64,000 nt of DNA from Heterohyrax brucei (taxonomy: Eukaryota; Chordata; Mammalia; Hyracoidea; Procaviidae): positions 69,490,351 to 69,554,350 of the forward strand of contig CM053162.1 of assembly GCA_028571685.1 (NCBI GenBank), in the 5' to 3' direction. The translations under genes were made by a program, and so were the position numbers. Each line of letters starts with the position of its first letter. Position 1 is the stretch's first letter. This document shows, one piece after another, positions 22,275 to 33,639 of the stretch. The notes under the pieces were generated by a model that saw only the letters and a list, made by a program, of their open reading frames with translations, was not told where the DNA came from and ran no database searches.

Positions 22275-23240
22275 TATTACCAGCTTTTTAAATTATTTTT
22301 GTTGAAAATATGTATAGGAAAACATGCACCAATTTGAATGGTTTCTTCATGTGCAATTCAATGACATTAATTACAACCTTTAAATTGTGCAATATTCTTA
22401 CTATTGTTTTCCAAATTATTCTGTCAGCAATGTAAACTCACTGACTTCTAAATTTCTAATCTATCCTTTAATTTACTGTTGTCATTTTGATCACACATGG
22501 ATCATTCTTTAAAAGAGCACAATGCTGAAGCCAGACGTTCCTGATGAATTATGCTAAACTATTATTGTGGTGTAGTGCTTAAGTGCTGTATCTGCTAAAC
22601 AAAAGATTGGCAGTTCTAATCTTCCAGGTACTCTTTGGAAACTCCGTGGGGCAGTTTTGCTCTGACCTATGGAGTTGCTATGAGTCAGCATTGACTCAGT
22701 GATAGCGGGTTTGATTTTGGATTGGTATTATTTCTCTTAACAATGAATCAGAGCATTGTTTATCCTTAAAGTTAGTCCCAGAGCAACAGTTTTGGAGGGT
22801 TATCCAGCCTCAGTGAATCCAGAAATTCTGGATTCTATGAGAGCTTGATATCATGTTCAACATTTCCCCCTTTTGATCGGGATTCTTCTACAGACTCTTG
22901 ATCAAAACATCCAGTAATGGTAGCTAGGAACTATCTAGTTCTTCTGGTCTCAAGGCAAATGAGGCAGTTGCTCATGGTGGCAATTAAATGTATATTCTTT
23001 TCTCTCATCTTATTCTTCTGCTCTTTCAGGATAGATACTAATTATTATATCTTGGATTGCCACTTCTAAGTTTTTAAGACTCCAAGTACTGTGCAATAAA
23101 ACAGAACATAAAAGAGAAACAGTAAAAACAATGTTACACTAGTTGACTTGGATGGCCCATGAAACCATGACTGTAAACCTCCAAAACCAAGAAAACAAAT
23201 CCCATGAGATGTTTAGCTGTATAAAAGATCATCAGTTGTT
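22275..23240 (-). mobile_element. Older L1 3'UTR, antisense
   Basis: Parallel to 35229-36070: both have a gtgcaattcaatgacatt-like block, a tctagttcttctggtctcaag-like block, a ccatgaaaccatgactgtaaa-like block. Reversed, the gccacttctaagtttttaag block resembles the 3'UTR of L1-A and L1-B. A SINE splits it at 22563. Confidence 0.65.
22563..22722 (+). mobile_element. AfroSINE
   Basis: Sense copy with tagtgcttaagtgctgta, ttggcagttctaatcttcca and ggggcagttttgctctgacc. Tail degraded. Confidence 0.87.
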
Positions 23241-24059
23241 TATCTGTCTTTGTGGCAGTATGATCAGCAGCATATTAACTTATATGTTTTCACGTATTTA
23301 GTTCTGTGTCTTTCACTTATTTGATATTTGAAATAGGAATCTGGATTTGCCACATGGTGAACAGTCAACAGTTAAATTCTTAACTTCCAGATTCTAAAAT
23401 TGTAGGCCAAAATAGAAATTTTGGTTTATTTCCTTTAACTTAATCACATTCCAGACAAACATGCCTGTGTAGCTCTTCCTGTGGTATAGGTTCAAGGGTA
23501 GTGTGTGAAGGCCAATTGAGTTTAAGCATTAATGAGTACTGCAGAAAAACCTAAATGGTATCCGCTGTCTCCCACACTTACTTACTGGTTTGGGGAGAGA
23601 AGAGGCAATGTTATCCAGAGAAAGCTTGGGAGCCCCAGTCCAGTTCCATGCCTCTTAGCATGTAGCCCAGAGAGTATCTAGCATGGCGCCTCAGAATGCA
23701 AGCCTTGTTTGAAAAGGTGTTTAAGCAGAGTGAGCTAAGAAAATCCCAGCTGCCCTAGCATGTCCTGAACAGATACATGTTTCAAACAAATGAGAGAAGT
23801 GTCAAGTTACCTTTTTGGTTTTCAGACTTAAAAAGAGAACACCACAGCAAAGAATACAGCATGGAACTTGAGCTGGAAATGAAATGCAGGAGGTGGTTAT
23901 TTCCTAATTAAGGTCAGGAGGGTAGGTAAAATTACTCCAGAACCAAAAGGATCTTTCCTGTCAGTGAATGTCACAGAGTGACCACACCTAAGGATGAAAT
24001 GACATGATTTGAAACTCAACAGAAGGCAAATTAAGAAACTATCTATAAAGAAGAAAGAG
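23241..24059. other. No recognised feature
   Basis: No repeat could be named here; may include further diverged L1 sequence. Confidence 0.4.
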
Positions 24060-24850
24060 ATATTCATAACAACCCCAGACAGGAATTAACTCAAATGCCA
24101 ATCAACTGACGAAAGCATAAAAATACTCACACTCTGGAATTTTACTCAGAAATAAACAGGAATGACCAGTGGATACACACCACATGGCATGAATCTCAGA
24201 AGAATCACATTAAGTGAGAGAAGCCAGAAATAGAAGCTGCACATTAAATGATTCCATTTACATGAGATTTTAGAATAGCCCAAATACTATGGCCAGAAAA
24301 TACGTCGGCAGTTGCCGAGAACTTAAGTAGGGAGAAAGGAGTATTTGAGAAAAGGCATGGGGCAATTTGGGGGGCAGTGGAAATGTTACCTGTCTCTGCT
24401 GTGTTGGTGGTTGCAGTTCTCATATTCTTAAGCAAACATCATGCATCTTCTATATTTGTTTGTCCATAGGCCTTCCCCCTGAGAGGTTATTTTCATAAGC
24501 ACCACCATGCCAATATGCTTTGCTTGTTGCTCTAAAAAATTAGCACACCACACTTATGCTAATAAAAATTAACATATGGAACACCCACTGCAAAGTATTT
24601 TCATAAGGATTGTTATGCCATTTTTTTACATTTTATTGTAAAAAAAAAAAAAGTTACTGTAATATGCTTATGATAGGTTGGCAATATGTTTATGAAAATA
24701 CTGTGAGGGGGAAGGCAAGATTGGCAAACATAAGAGACTTGTTATTTGAGTAAAAATGTGATATATACGTATTTGCCCAGACTCACTGAACTATGTATTT
24801 TTAAAGGTTGAATTTTATTGTATGTAAAGTATACCTCCATTTTCTGACTT
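24060..24850 (+). mobile_element. Old L1M 3' end split by a small inverted-repeat element
   Basis: 24060-24470 carries gccaatcaactgacgaaagc, ttttactcagaaataaac and agaagccagaaatagaagct, the distal ORF2 and 3'UTR wording of old L1s. 24717-24850 resumes with cccagactcactgaactatg and attttattgtatgtaaag, the usual L1M end. Confidence 0.65.
24480..24716. mobile_element. MITE-like element with terminal inverted repeats
   Basis: Starts gccttccccctgagagg and ends with its partial reverse complement ctgtgagggggaaggc; tattttcataa is also mirrored inside. A third copy of tattttcataa occurs in direct orientation at about 24595. It is 237 bp with no coding capacity. No target duplication could be seen. 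Superfamily not assigned. Confidence 0.6.
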
Positions 24851-24884
24851 AAAATAACGGGGAAAAAAATATGAACCTCTTGTC

Positions 24885-25008
24885 ATGAAGTTGTTTTTGA
24901 TTCATAGTGACCTTACAGGACAGAACAGAACTGTCACCTGATAGATTTCAACTGCTGGTCTTTTTGGTGAGCGGCCGTAGCTCTTCACCACCGCACTATC
25001 ACGGTTTC
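24885..25008 (-). mobile_element. AfroSINE
   Basis: Antisense: tgttttgattcatagtgacc-like start, agatttcaactgctggtc and a tcttcaccaccgcactatcacgg-like head region. Confidence 0.78.
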
Positions 25009-25090
25009 CAAAATAAAGAGAAAGGGCCTGAAATACAAAGTCAAGTCCAATTACAGAACCCTACAGAGAGAGATTTACGTCTATGAGTTC

Positions 25091-25217
25091 TGTCCCCTGT
25101 CCCTCTACCCCTTGCTTTACCTCTCTTTGGCTCTCCCTTCAGCCCTCTCCTTTCTTTCCTTTTCCTCTTCCTTCTTTCCCTTCCGTCCTCCCTCTTTCCC
25201 TTCCTTCTTCCTTTTTC
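25091..25217. repeat. Polypyrimidine tract
   Basis: CT-rich low-complexity run, with TTCC and CCCTT blocks (for instance ccttttcctcttccttcttt). It accounts for the serine/proline-rich open frames here. Confidence 0.9.
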
Positions 25218-26149
25218 AAACAACTTTTGGGAGCAAGACGAGAAAGTTATACTGCAGTGCCAACGATGACTGCATCTCAGGGCTACAAAAACAAATAAAC
25301 ACATCTGCCTCATATCCAATAATGACATTTTTCTGTATCTCTTTAAACTGGAGACTAAGATGTCACAGCAGTCACCACATTAAGTAATGGAATTTACCTT
25401 GGCTGAGTACTGGACTTTTAAGATTCATCTTTATCCACTTTATCCAGAATGTACACAGGAAGTATTTAAAATCAAATAGAGATTATCATTATTGTCTTTT
25501 TAAAGCAAATAATGACTGCATGGCTTCCTATATTCATTTCTTCCCCTTGGATCAATATTAGGAAAGCTAGGTAAAATCTCCTATGCTTACACAGATATTT
25601 TATAAATGAGGAAGAGAGGAAAATGAATTTTTTTCCTGCTAAAATACAAAAGAATCTGTCTCTCCTCTTCAACCTCTAAAAGGAGAAAACCTTCCTTCAC
25701 CGAAGATGAAATAGGATGAATCTGATCTTTTGTAATATGAATACATCTCTCCAAGGATCAGATAAACTCCAGTATCTCCAGCTTTTACAACCTAAAGAAA
25801 TCTATCAAATCTTAGGTCTTATTTTTCTTTGAAAAGTAAATATATCCTTCTGCAGGTAGGTAAATCACTCTGGAGTTCTCTCACTATCTATGCAGTTGTA
25901 AACTAACTCTGCAAGACTTGTTCTTATCCCAGGATCCAAAGGTTCCAGCAAAATTACTCAGAAAGTTTCAACTCTACAGGAACACAAAAATATATTCTCT
26001 ATACCTCACAAAACAACAAGTCACCATTCCTCATGATCACAGCCACACAAATCTTCAAGAAAGGGTTAGAAAACCATATCTGGAAAAAAATACAAAAAAA
26101 AAAAAAAAAAAGGATGGTGGCATGACCAAGGGCAGTTTTTCTGAGACAT
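25218..26149. other. No recognised feature
   Basis: Unassigned sequence with an A-run at about 26092-26111 that may be a retroposon tail. Confidence 0.4.
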
Positions 26150-27363
26150 GCAGCAAAGCCAAGCCAAATATATACAGAAATCAATCAATACAATCCTCCA
26201 TATTAAGAGTTTAAAAAATAAAAAATGTATAATCATATCAATTGATGCATAAAAAATACATTTGACAAAATTTGACACCCATTTATAATAAAACAGAACT
26301 CTCAGCAAAGTAGAAGTAAAAAATAATTGCCTCAACTTGATAAAGGGAGTCTCTTAAAAATTTAAGGCTAATTCAATATTTAATGGTGAAAGATTGAATG
26401 ATTTCTTCCTACAACCAAGAATAAGCAAAGCTGTCCTCTCTCACCACCACTCTGTGACAACCTTTTAGAAGTCTTAAACAGAACAGCTGACAGTTAAATA
26501 CAATAATAATAACAAAAGGAAATTGAAAACAAAGAAATTGTCCCTGTTCATAGGTAGCATGACTGTGAATACAGAAATTCCCAAGTAATGTACAAGAATA
26601 GCCTGGAAAATTAATAAGTGAATTTAAAAGAGGTCACAGGATATAAGGAAAACTCTCAACAATCTATCAGTTTGCAGTGTGTTGACAGAAAACAAAATTT
26701 AGAACAACACAATACTATTTAAAATAACTTACCTCAAAAAGAAATATTTAAATAAAAATTGAATAAAACACACGCAAAATCTGTTTGCTGAAAACTATAA
26801 AACCCTGAAGAAAGGAATCAAAGAAGACCTAGATAAATCAAAAGACATCCTCTGACCATGGATTATCATATTCAGTAAGTTAGGGTGTCAATTTTCTTCA
26901 AACTGATTAATAGTTGTAATTTTAATCAAACTCTCTGAAGTATGTAGATATTCATAAACTGATGCTGAGACTTACATGGAAAAACAAATGAGCTAGGATT
27001 GATGAAACAGTTTTGAAAAATTAAATGAAGTTTGAATAGTCACTCTACCCCATACAATAATCAAAAGAAAGTGATACTTTCAAAAAGATAAACCCATAGA
27101 ACCAGAGGTAGACCTATGTGGATACAGGCAATTTACTTTGACAAGAAGGAGAAAGGACAGTATTTCCAAGAAAAGTTGCTGGAGCAACTGGACATCCATA
27201 CAAGAAGACAAAAAAATAAATAAGTAACAACCTTATCTAAACCTCACACCTTAGATGCAAATGAATTAAAAATACAGCCCAGATCTAAATGTAAAACATC
27301 AAACCATAAAATATTAAAAGCTGAGAAATCATGGGATAATCTTCATGACCTCAGTACAGGCTG

Positions 27364-27423
27364 AAAAAAGGAAGGAAGGAAGGGAGGAGGGAGGGAGGGA
27401 GGGAGGAAGAAAGGAAGGAAAAA
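27364..27423 (+). repeat. Purine (GGAA/GGGA)n repeat
   Basis: Uninterrupted A/G sequence built from ggaa and ggga units. Confidence 0.95.
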
Positions 27424-27844
27424 ACAAAGAAAGAAAAATCTTAAACATAACACTAAAAGCATGAGCTACTGACTCGATGGTACTTGGCTTTGGCTTATGA
27501 AAACTAAGAAGAAGAAGCAGCAGCACAGGCCATTATCAAAGTATGTTTTTTCTTCAAAGTACACAGTTAGGACAATGAAAAGGTAAGACAGAACAGTAAA
27601 AAAATATTTGCAAGTACACATCTGACAAAAGGACTTGTATTCAGAATACATAAAGAACTCTGCAAACTCAACAGTAAGGAAAAATGCAACCAAATTTGCC
27701 CCAAATTGGGGAAAAGACTGGAACAATCGCTTCACCAAAGAGAAGGCAGAGAAGACAAATGAGTATATAGAAAAGAGGATCAGCACCAGGAGTCACTAGA
27801 TAAATACATATTAAAACCGTAATAAGCTATAACCACACACCTAC

Positions 27845-27992
27845 TAAACTGCTGTCAATTCTAACTCACAGCAACCCTGTGGGTCAGAGCAGAACTGCTC
27901 CACAGAGTTTCCAAGAAGTGCCTGGTGGATTTGAACTGCAACCTTTTCATTTGCGGACACAGAATTTAATCGCTGCGCAACCAGGGTTTCCA
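27845..27992 (-). mobile_element. AfroSINE
   Basis: Antisense with gctgtcaattctaactcaca, gagtttccaagaagtgcctg, ggtggatttgaactgcaacc, and a terminal accagggtttcc. It is nested in the old L1. Confidence 0.92.
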
Positions 27993-28479
27993 ATACATAC
28001 CCATTAGAATATCTAAGAGTCAGCAGAAGTAAATGCAGGCGTGAGTGCAGAACAACTGGAAAGCTCACACATTGCTGGTGGGAAGGCTGTATGTCCCAAC
28101 AATTCAGGAAAAGAGTTGGGCAGCTTCTTAATTAAGAGTAAACTTGAGTTTACCAAGTGTCTGACCAATTCTGCTTCTAGTTACATACCTCAGATAAATG
28201 AAAATTTATATTCATATCAAACATCTGTACAGGGATGCTTGTTGTAACCCTAATTCACAATTCTTCATATTGCTGTAGTTCGATTGCCCTCAGTGAGTTG
28301 GTGGATAATCAGTGATACACCCATGGCACTAATGTTGCACACACACACACCAACACTCCAAATAAAGAAATAAAAGACTGACAACCTTACTCTTCTTAAG
28401 AGTTCTCAAGACATTACGGACTCACCCTTCAGTACACCTACCTCGTGATTTCCCACCCTGTTTTGTGTTGCTTTAGTCA

Positions 28480-28590
28480 CAGTCCCCGATTATGGACGTG
28501 GCACAAGACCGGGCAGTGTTTTGTTCTGTTGTGTGTAGGGTCGCTACGAGTGAGAACCAACTCAACAGCACCTAACAACGACTATCAGTA
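28480..28590 (+). mobile_element. RTE 3' terminus
   Basis: Contains acaagaccgggcagtgtttt, gtagggtcgctacgagtgag and agcacctaacaacgac, the end of the RTE LINE. Severely truncated. Confidence 0.75.
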
Positions 28591-28950
28591 ATATTGTTAC
28601 ATTTTCACTCTGTGATAAGCATGCTAGATTAAAAGAGAAATGATGATCTCTTTGGGGTGCTTTTCTTCCCCCCTTGGTTAGCTGTAACGTGTTTGTAACC
28701 TGCACCACTTGCTACAATACAAAATTCCCACCATTTGATTTATTTTTAGTTTTTTAGTGAAAAATCCAGACAGTTACCCAGTTTGCTGACGTAGTGGAAG
28801 CTAGTGACTTTGTACGGCCCTTCCTTCCGTGCACCTCTGTGACTCTCTCTCTTATCCCACTGAATTCCCTGCTTGCAAAGACATGGATTTTAAATGTTTG
28901 GACAACTGTCTACAGTATGCAAACTCTGGTCCCAGCATTTGGTTAGCAGC

Positions 28951-29473
28951 TGTTTCAGTCAGCTAGGGCTGCTCTAACAGAAATACCACAGAGTGGATGG
29001 CTTTAACAAAGGAAGGTTTATTCTTACACAGTCCGGTAGGCTACAAGTCCATATTCAGGGTGTCCACTCCAGGGGAAGGCTTTCCCCTTGTCGGCTCTGG
29101 AGGAAAGTCTGGTATTGCATCAGTCTCTGTCCGGGTGCATTTGGGTGCAGGAACCTCAGGTCTGAAGGACGTGCTCTTCTCCCAGTGCTGATTTCTTGAT
29201 GGTGTGAGGTTCCCAATTCTCAGCCTGCTTCCCTTTCCTTTTATCTCTTGTGGAATGAAAGGATTAAAGGTGGGACAAACCATACTCCAGTGAAACTCCC
29301 TTTACAGTGGCACAGGGCGGTGATCCTACGAAGGGGTTTACAGTCCCACTCTGATCCTTTAACACACAGCACAGGAAAACCACAATATGGAGGACAACCA
29401 CAAGACACTGGGAATCACAGCCCAGCCACATGGCTACACACATTTTGGGGGGGACACAGTTCGATCCATGACA
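28951..29473 (-). mobile_element. MaLR-like solo LTR with 5-bp target duplication
   Basis: On the plus strand it runs from tgtttcagtcagctagggct to gttcgatccatgaca, i.e. TG...CA. It is flanked on both sides by gcagc (28946-28950 and 29474-29478). It matches the 1670 and 55595 LTRs in the same order. No internal region is present. Confidence 0.87.
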
Positions 29474-30000
29474 GCAGCCAAGCATGTTAACAGCCTGCCC
29501 TACAGGAGAGGTCTGGGAGCCCAGTACCGCTCCAGTCCAGGTGGAATCAACAGGAGCCAATGTTAACAAGCAACGGGCTTAGTTTTTTGGTTTCCAGATA
29601 GCTGCAGATTAACCACAGAGCCATCTACAAAATGCTTGTCAGTTTGGCATTTGGAAAATAGCTTCTGAAGGAAATACTTTGATTTTGTTTTCTTTTTTTA
29701 GCAATGCAGTAACAGCACTCCTCTCCTCACCAGTCTCCCACGGGGCTGGAGCCCTCAGTATTGGTGTGGTATTAATCACCAAAGTACTAGATTTGTATTA
29801 AAATAAATAAAATAAACTCAAAACTACTTCTGTTATTTTTGTGTGTAGGTCAATGTTTCCAGCTAAAAGCTGTTACTGTGTTTGGAGAAGTTTGTTGGCA
29901 TAATTCTTTCTAAAATAAAAGTCTGTGGCTTACTGATTCATTGAATAAATACTTGCTGAGCATTTTCTATATGATATGTTTATAAACTAACCTCTTGCCA
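29474..30000. other. Unassigned, with low-complexity and a possible L2 tail
   Basis: Mostly unassigned. The piece ttcattgaataaatacttgctga near 29936 looks like a common LINE2-type end, but cannot be confirmed. Confidence 0.35.
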
Positions 30001-30190
30001 AAATTCCAGATTCCCACCTTTTGATTTCTTTTTAATTTTTATCTTTCTGTGAAAAATCCCGACATTTCCCGAGGCCTCTACGATCTGGCCTACTGTCTGT
30101 TCTGGTTCACCTTGGGTTCCATCCATGAAAGGCCTCCTTTTCAATCCTTGAACAACTAACATCGTCACTGCCTCGGGACTTCCATTAAAC
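30001..30190 (+). mobile_element. LINE2-like fragment
   Basis: The cctctacgatctggcctact, then tgcctcgggacttccatt, resembles the L2 ORF2 3' wording. The start (attcccaccttttgatttct) is shared with 28720-28790. Confidence 0.4.
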
Positions 30191-30216
30191 AATGCATGAC
30201 ACATCAAAAGCAGACG

Positions 30217-30350
30217 GAGGTGACACAAAGAATCCTTAACTATCGCAACTGGAGGCTTAAATTTTTCCTTCACTTCCTTCAACTTGAGAAATCCCAAGTA
30301 TGTTCTCCAACTCTTTGCACAGGTCATTATAATACTTTATAACACTTTTC
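30217..30350 (-). mobile_element. RTE fragment, ORF2 linker region
   Basis: The minus strand reads FLKLKEVKEKFKPPVAIVKDSL, the ORF2 region between the endonuclease and reverse transcriptase of RTE LINEs. Opposite orientation to the 30561 piece. Confidence 0.75.
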
Positions 30351-30560
30351 TCTAGAGTGAGCTAGAGTATAAAACAATGCAGAGCAGGGAATTAGTAGAG
30401 ATGGCCAACTCAGGAAAGACGCTGAGAAGAGGTGGACACCAACGAGATACAAGCAAATCCACCAAAGTGATGTCGTGAGAGTGAGAAGGGAAACAATTCA
30501 GGCCCAGTGAGACGACACTACTTCACATGTAAGTGGTCACAGTGTCCTCCGTCGGCTTCC

Positions 30561-30995
30561 CTTTAATACACGCATGTGAGAGCTGGGCAATGAACAAGAC
30601 AACAACAAGACAAGAAGACCTGGTGCCTTGAATTGTGGAGCTGAAGAAGAACACTGAATGCACCCGGGACCGCCAAAAGAACCAACAGATCTGTTCTGGA
30701 AGAAGTACAACCAGAGTGCTCCTTGGAAGTAAACACGGTAAGACTACATGTTACAAACTGTGGACATATTGTTAGCAGAGATCAGTCCCTGCAGAGGGAC
30801 ATCACGCTTGGTAGAGTGGAGGGTCAGCAAATAGAGGAAGACCCTCAGCGAGAGGGACTGACACAGCGGCTGCAACAACGGGCTTAAGCGTAACAACAGT
30901 CGTGGGTGTGGTGCTGGATAGGACAGTGTTTAGTTCGGTGGTGCGTGGCATCTCTGTGGCTCAGCACCAACTTGACAGCACCGAACAACAGCAAC
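30561..30995 (+). mobile_element. RTE 3' part and terminus
   Basis: Sense RTE 3' end: cagatctgttctggaagaag, gtgctccttggaagtaaac, gagggacatcacgcttggta, agcgagagggactgacacag, ending in agcaccgaacaacagcaac. Confidence 0.85.
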
Positions 30996-31605
30996 ATACA
31001 CGCGTAGTCCATGTGGAGTAAAAGTAACGCTTTTCTCTTCTGTCAAATTTCAGTCAGTGCATCGCTATCGACCTTAAATTTCTTTCCATGTCCCTGTGCT
31101 TTCTTGGCACCATGTGGATGAGATTTCCCTCTACGCCAAGCCACCCTCACTGTCCTCTTTCTTGCCACGTGTCATTTTCCTCATGCTGTTTCTTCTACTT
31201 GAATTTCCATCTCCGCAGCTTTTAAAATTTGGCTACGTACTAATTATCTCTCACGTATCTGTTGATCTGTTCAAATAATTTCTTTTCAATAATCCTTCTC
31301 TAAAGTGATTTTTAAAAATACGATAAACATGTTCAATCTGTATTTTGTTTTCCCTCTGCTTCTTCCTGATTCTCCCACTGTCAGCAAGGCAGCAGCATTC
31401 TAGAGAAGGGCTGGGTGCTGCTGTCCACACCCAAGCAGCAAAGCCTCCAGGTGGTCCTCTCCAAACCGCCAGCTCAGCTCTTGTTAGTGACCGACCCATC
31501 TCCTCCCCTCCCTGTTTGTCAGTCTAAACGTCATCACTCTTCTCAGTGCGGAGTCACATCTGGATCTGTTCCTCTTACATGAGACCCTTAGCACCACCGT
31601 GAGGT
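30996..31605. other. No recognised feature
   Basis: Unique-looking sequence with two overlapping open frames near 31250-31530 on opposite strands, neither with a recognisable domain. Confidence 0.4.
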
Positions 31606-32053
31606 CCCACAATGAAGTCCGTGAACTAAATTGTTCTAAGTGCTACATACGTCATTGCTGAATATCACTGTGGTCACCTTCAAAGTCCTCCCCTTGGGAA
31701 ACTATGCAGCATTGCCAGTGCCTATCTAGTCCACCCTCCAAAGCAATTTTGGTACTCTTTCTGGAATGGCCATGGTTCACGGCGGAAGGAGGCAAGATCG
31801 CGAACTTCATTATACAGCTGTCAGTGGAGTTTTTAGCCAGGAAAGCAATAACTGTATTAGAACACCCTCCTTGCTTGCCTGATCTGATGATTTTTTTTCT
31901 TCCCAAAGACAAAGGCGATACTGAAAGGAAGACATTTTGATGACATTCAGGACATCGAAGGTAATGCGACGATAGCTCTGATGGCCATTCCAGAGAAAGA
32001 GCTCCAAAACTGCTCACTTTCTCTAGGAGGAGTTCAGGAACCTAGTTGTCAGA
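31606..32053 (+). mobile_element. Fold-back mariner-like element, copy 3
   Basis: The left stem is antisense C-terminal transposase (cattgctgaatatcactgtg, about 31655). The loop reads sense (about 31760-31970), opposite to copies 1 and 2, with ITVLEHPP-type coding near 31850. The right stem begins gatggccattccagagaaag, has lost its middle, and ends aacctagttgtcagatc. So this is the same element inserted the other way round. Confidence 0.8.
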
Positions 32054-33639
32054 TCTCGTAGGTCAGTGCCCTCTGCGGATCTCGTGCCAGCCCGCTCTCT
32101 AAGAGCACACCCCACCTCTCTCCCCACGTGGCAGCCTGTGCTCTTTTCCCTTCTTCGCCAACACAAGCATTTGGGTCAATGATTTCTTAGGGTCACCTCT
32201 ACATTCGGTAGGTAATTAGAGTGCTGCACTGTGGTCCCAGCTCTAAATACAGCAGGAGTTCAGAGAAGGTTAGAGCAATTGAAGAACTTTCCTGTAAGAA
32301 ACGTGGAGACTAAAAGGAATCTTGAATAATGGGAAGCATTTAAAATAACAAAAAATCGTCTTTCAGGTTGAAGAAACTGCATAACTCAAAGCAGAGAGGT
32401 CAGAAAGTTGCTTGCAGAGAGAATGATAAGAAATATACTTACTGGTATAATAAGTGCACAATCCAGGACAGTAAAATATAAATCAAAAGCAAAAGCAAAT
32501 GCTAATAAATAGGCAATAACTAAACACCTTAAAGTGACTGAAAGGAAATTTCAACTTAGTAATGCTAACAATATTCCTCCTTAGGTGTTAAAGAGAATTG
32601 CGAGTCAATGAAAGTTCAAACTGAGAAACTTAGGATGAATTCCTAACTCTACTATAAATTCATTTTATGACAGTGAAGAATCACTTCAGTGGGTTTCAGT
32701 GTCCCACACTATGCCACATAACTACAATAATCCATATGAACTGCTTTTAGGCCTTGACCCATATCCAGAGGGAGATCACGAGCTGGGTCGTATGATGCCC
32801 TTCAGCATGGAAACGTGTCTTTATCACTCGATCGTATCTGTGTTTATACTAAATGGAAGTGGAAACAACAAAGTCTAGGTCTTGTCTAAATCTTTTCAAA
32901 CAGTCAGTAAAAGAGGAGAAGAGACAGTGAAAAGAAGGGGGAGGGAGAGAAGAAAGGAAGGAAGGAAGGTAGAAACGAAAGACTCTTCCTTAGTCAGGCC
33001 ACACCCTGATTCTTAGTCATTGATGTCCCTGCAAAACAGGTAGGTGGTGTTATTAATAGCAAAGAACAAATCATTACGTTTTCTCAATTTTCAATTCATG
33101 ACTCATCACTCAGAAATTTTCTTCAGTATACAGCATCTTCTGTTAAACACCTGCGTGAAGTTTATGAATGGATCTGCTGTCTTCCAGCAAAGTGTGAAAG
33201 CTCAGTAAGTAACATTAAATGTGCCTTCTATGTTTCCATAGCTCTGGCTGAAAAACAAACATCACAATCTTAATCAGTACAATAAACTTCAGGAATATGT
33301 ACGATCATTTTCCTCTCAGGAACAAAGAAGAGTTCAAATGATGTGCCAACGCGTCACAACTTGAAAATGGCAGATCTGGAATATGAGTTCAGTGAATACA
33401 ACATTCTTTGAACTTCATGACGACCACACACCACTATATACCTTCTACCCCAGAATACATAAAGTTACATTCTTCCCATAGCCTTGCATGTTCTAACAGT
33501 GTGATCAGGAGAAAAAAAAATTGGGGCACAAATCAGTTGGGAAGCTTGTATGTCAGTATGAGTTTCAGTGAGTTTGGACAAATGTATGAGATGTATGTAA
33601 CCATGTAATCCCTGCAACACAATCACTAGAGACAACTGT
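32054..33639. other. No recognised feature apart from a purine run
   Basis: Unassigned sequence. A purine tract (gaaggaaggaaggt and similar) lies at 32931-32981. Confidence 0.4.

Larger units (their letters stand above)
26150..28260 (+). mobile_element. Old L1 (L1M-like) ORF2 remnant
   Basis: Sense relic of the ORF2 reverse transcriptase to 3' region: atcatatcaattgatgcata, gctgtcctctctcaccacc (the CPLSP-like block), gaaaactataaaaccctgaa, cattgctggtgggaagg. No open frame survives. A purine run and a SINE interrupt it. Confidence 0.75.

Noticed and set aside
25041..25328. Charged lysine/arginine/glutamate-rich frame on the minus strand
   Set aside because: It is the translation of a polypyrimidine tract; low complexity explains it.
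29980..30327. Possible cellular protein on the minus strand (115 codons)
   Set aside because: Its first part matches the RTE linker (FLKLKEVKEKF...) and the rest overlaps LINE2-like sequence, so it is repeat-derived.
31251..31527. Proline/alanine-rich open frames near 31.4 kb on both strands
   Set aside because: No homology recognised; both strands open because of local GC-rich composition.
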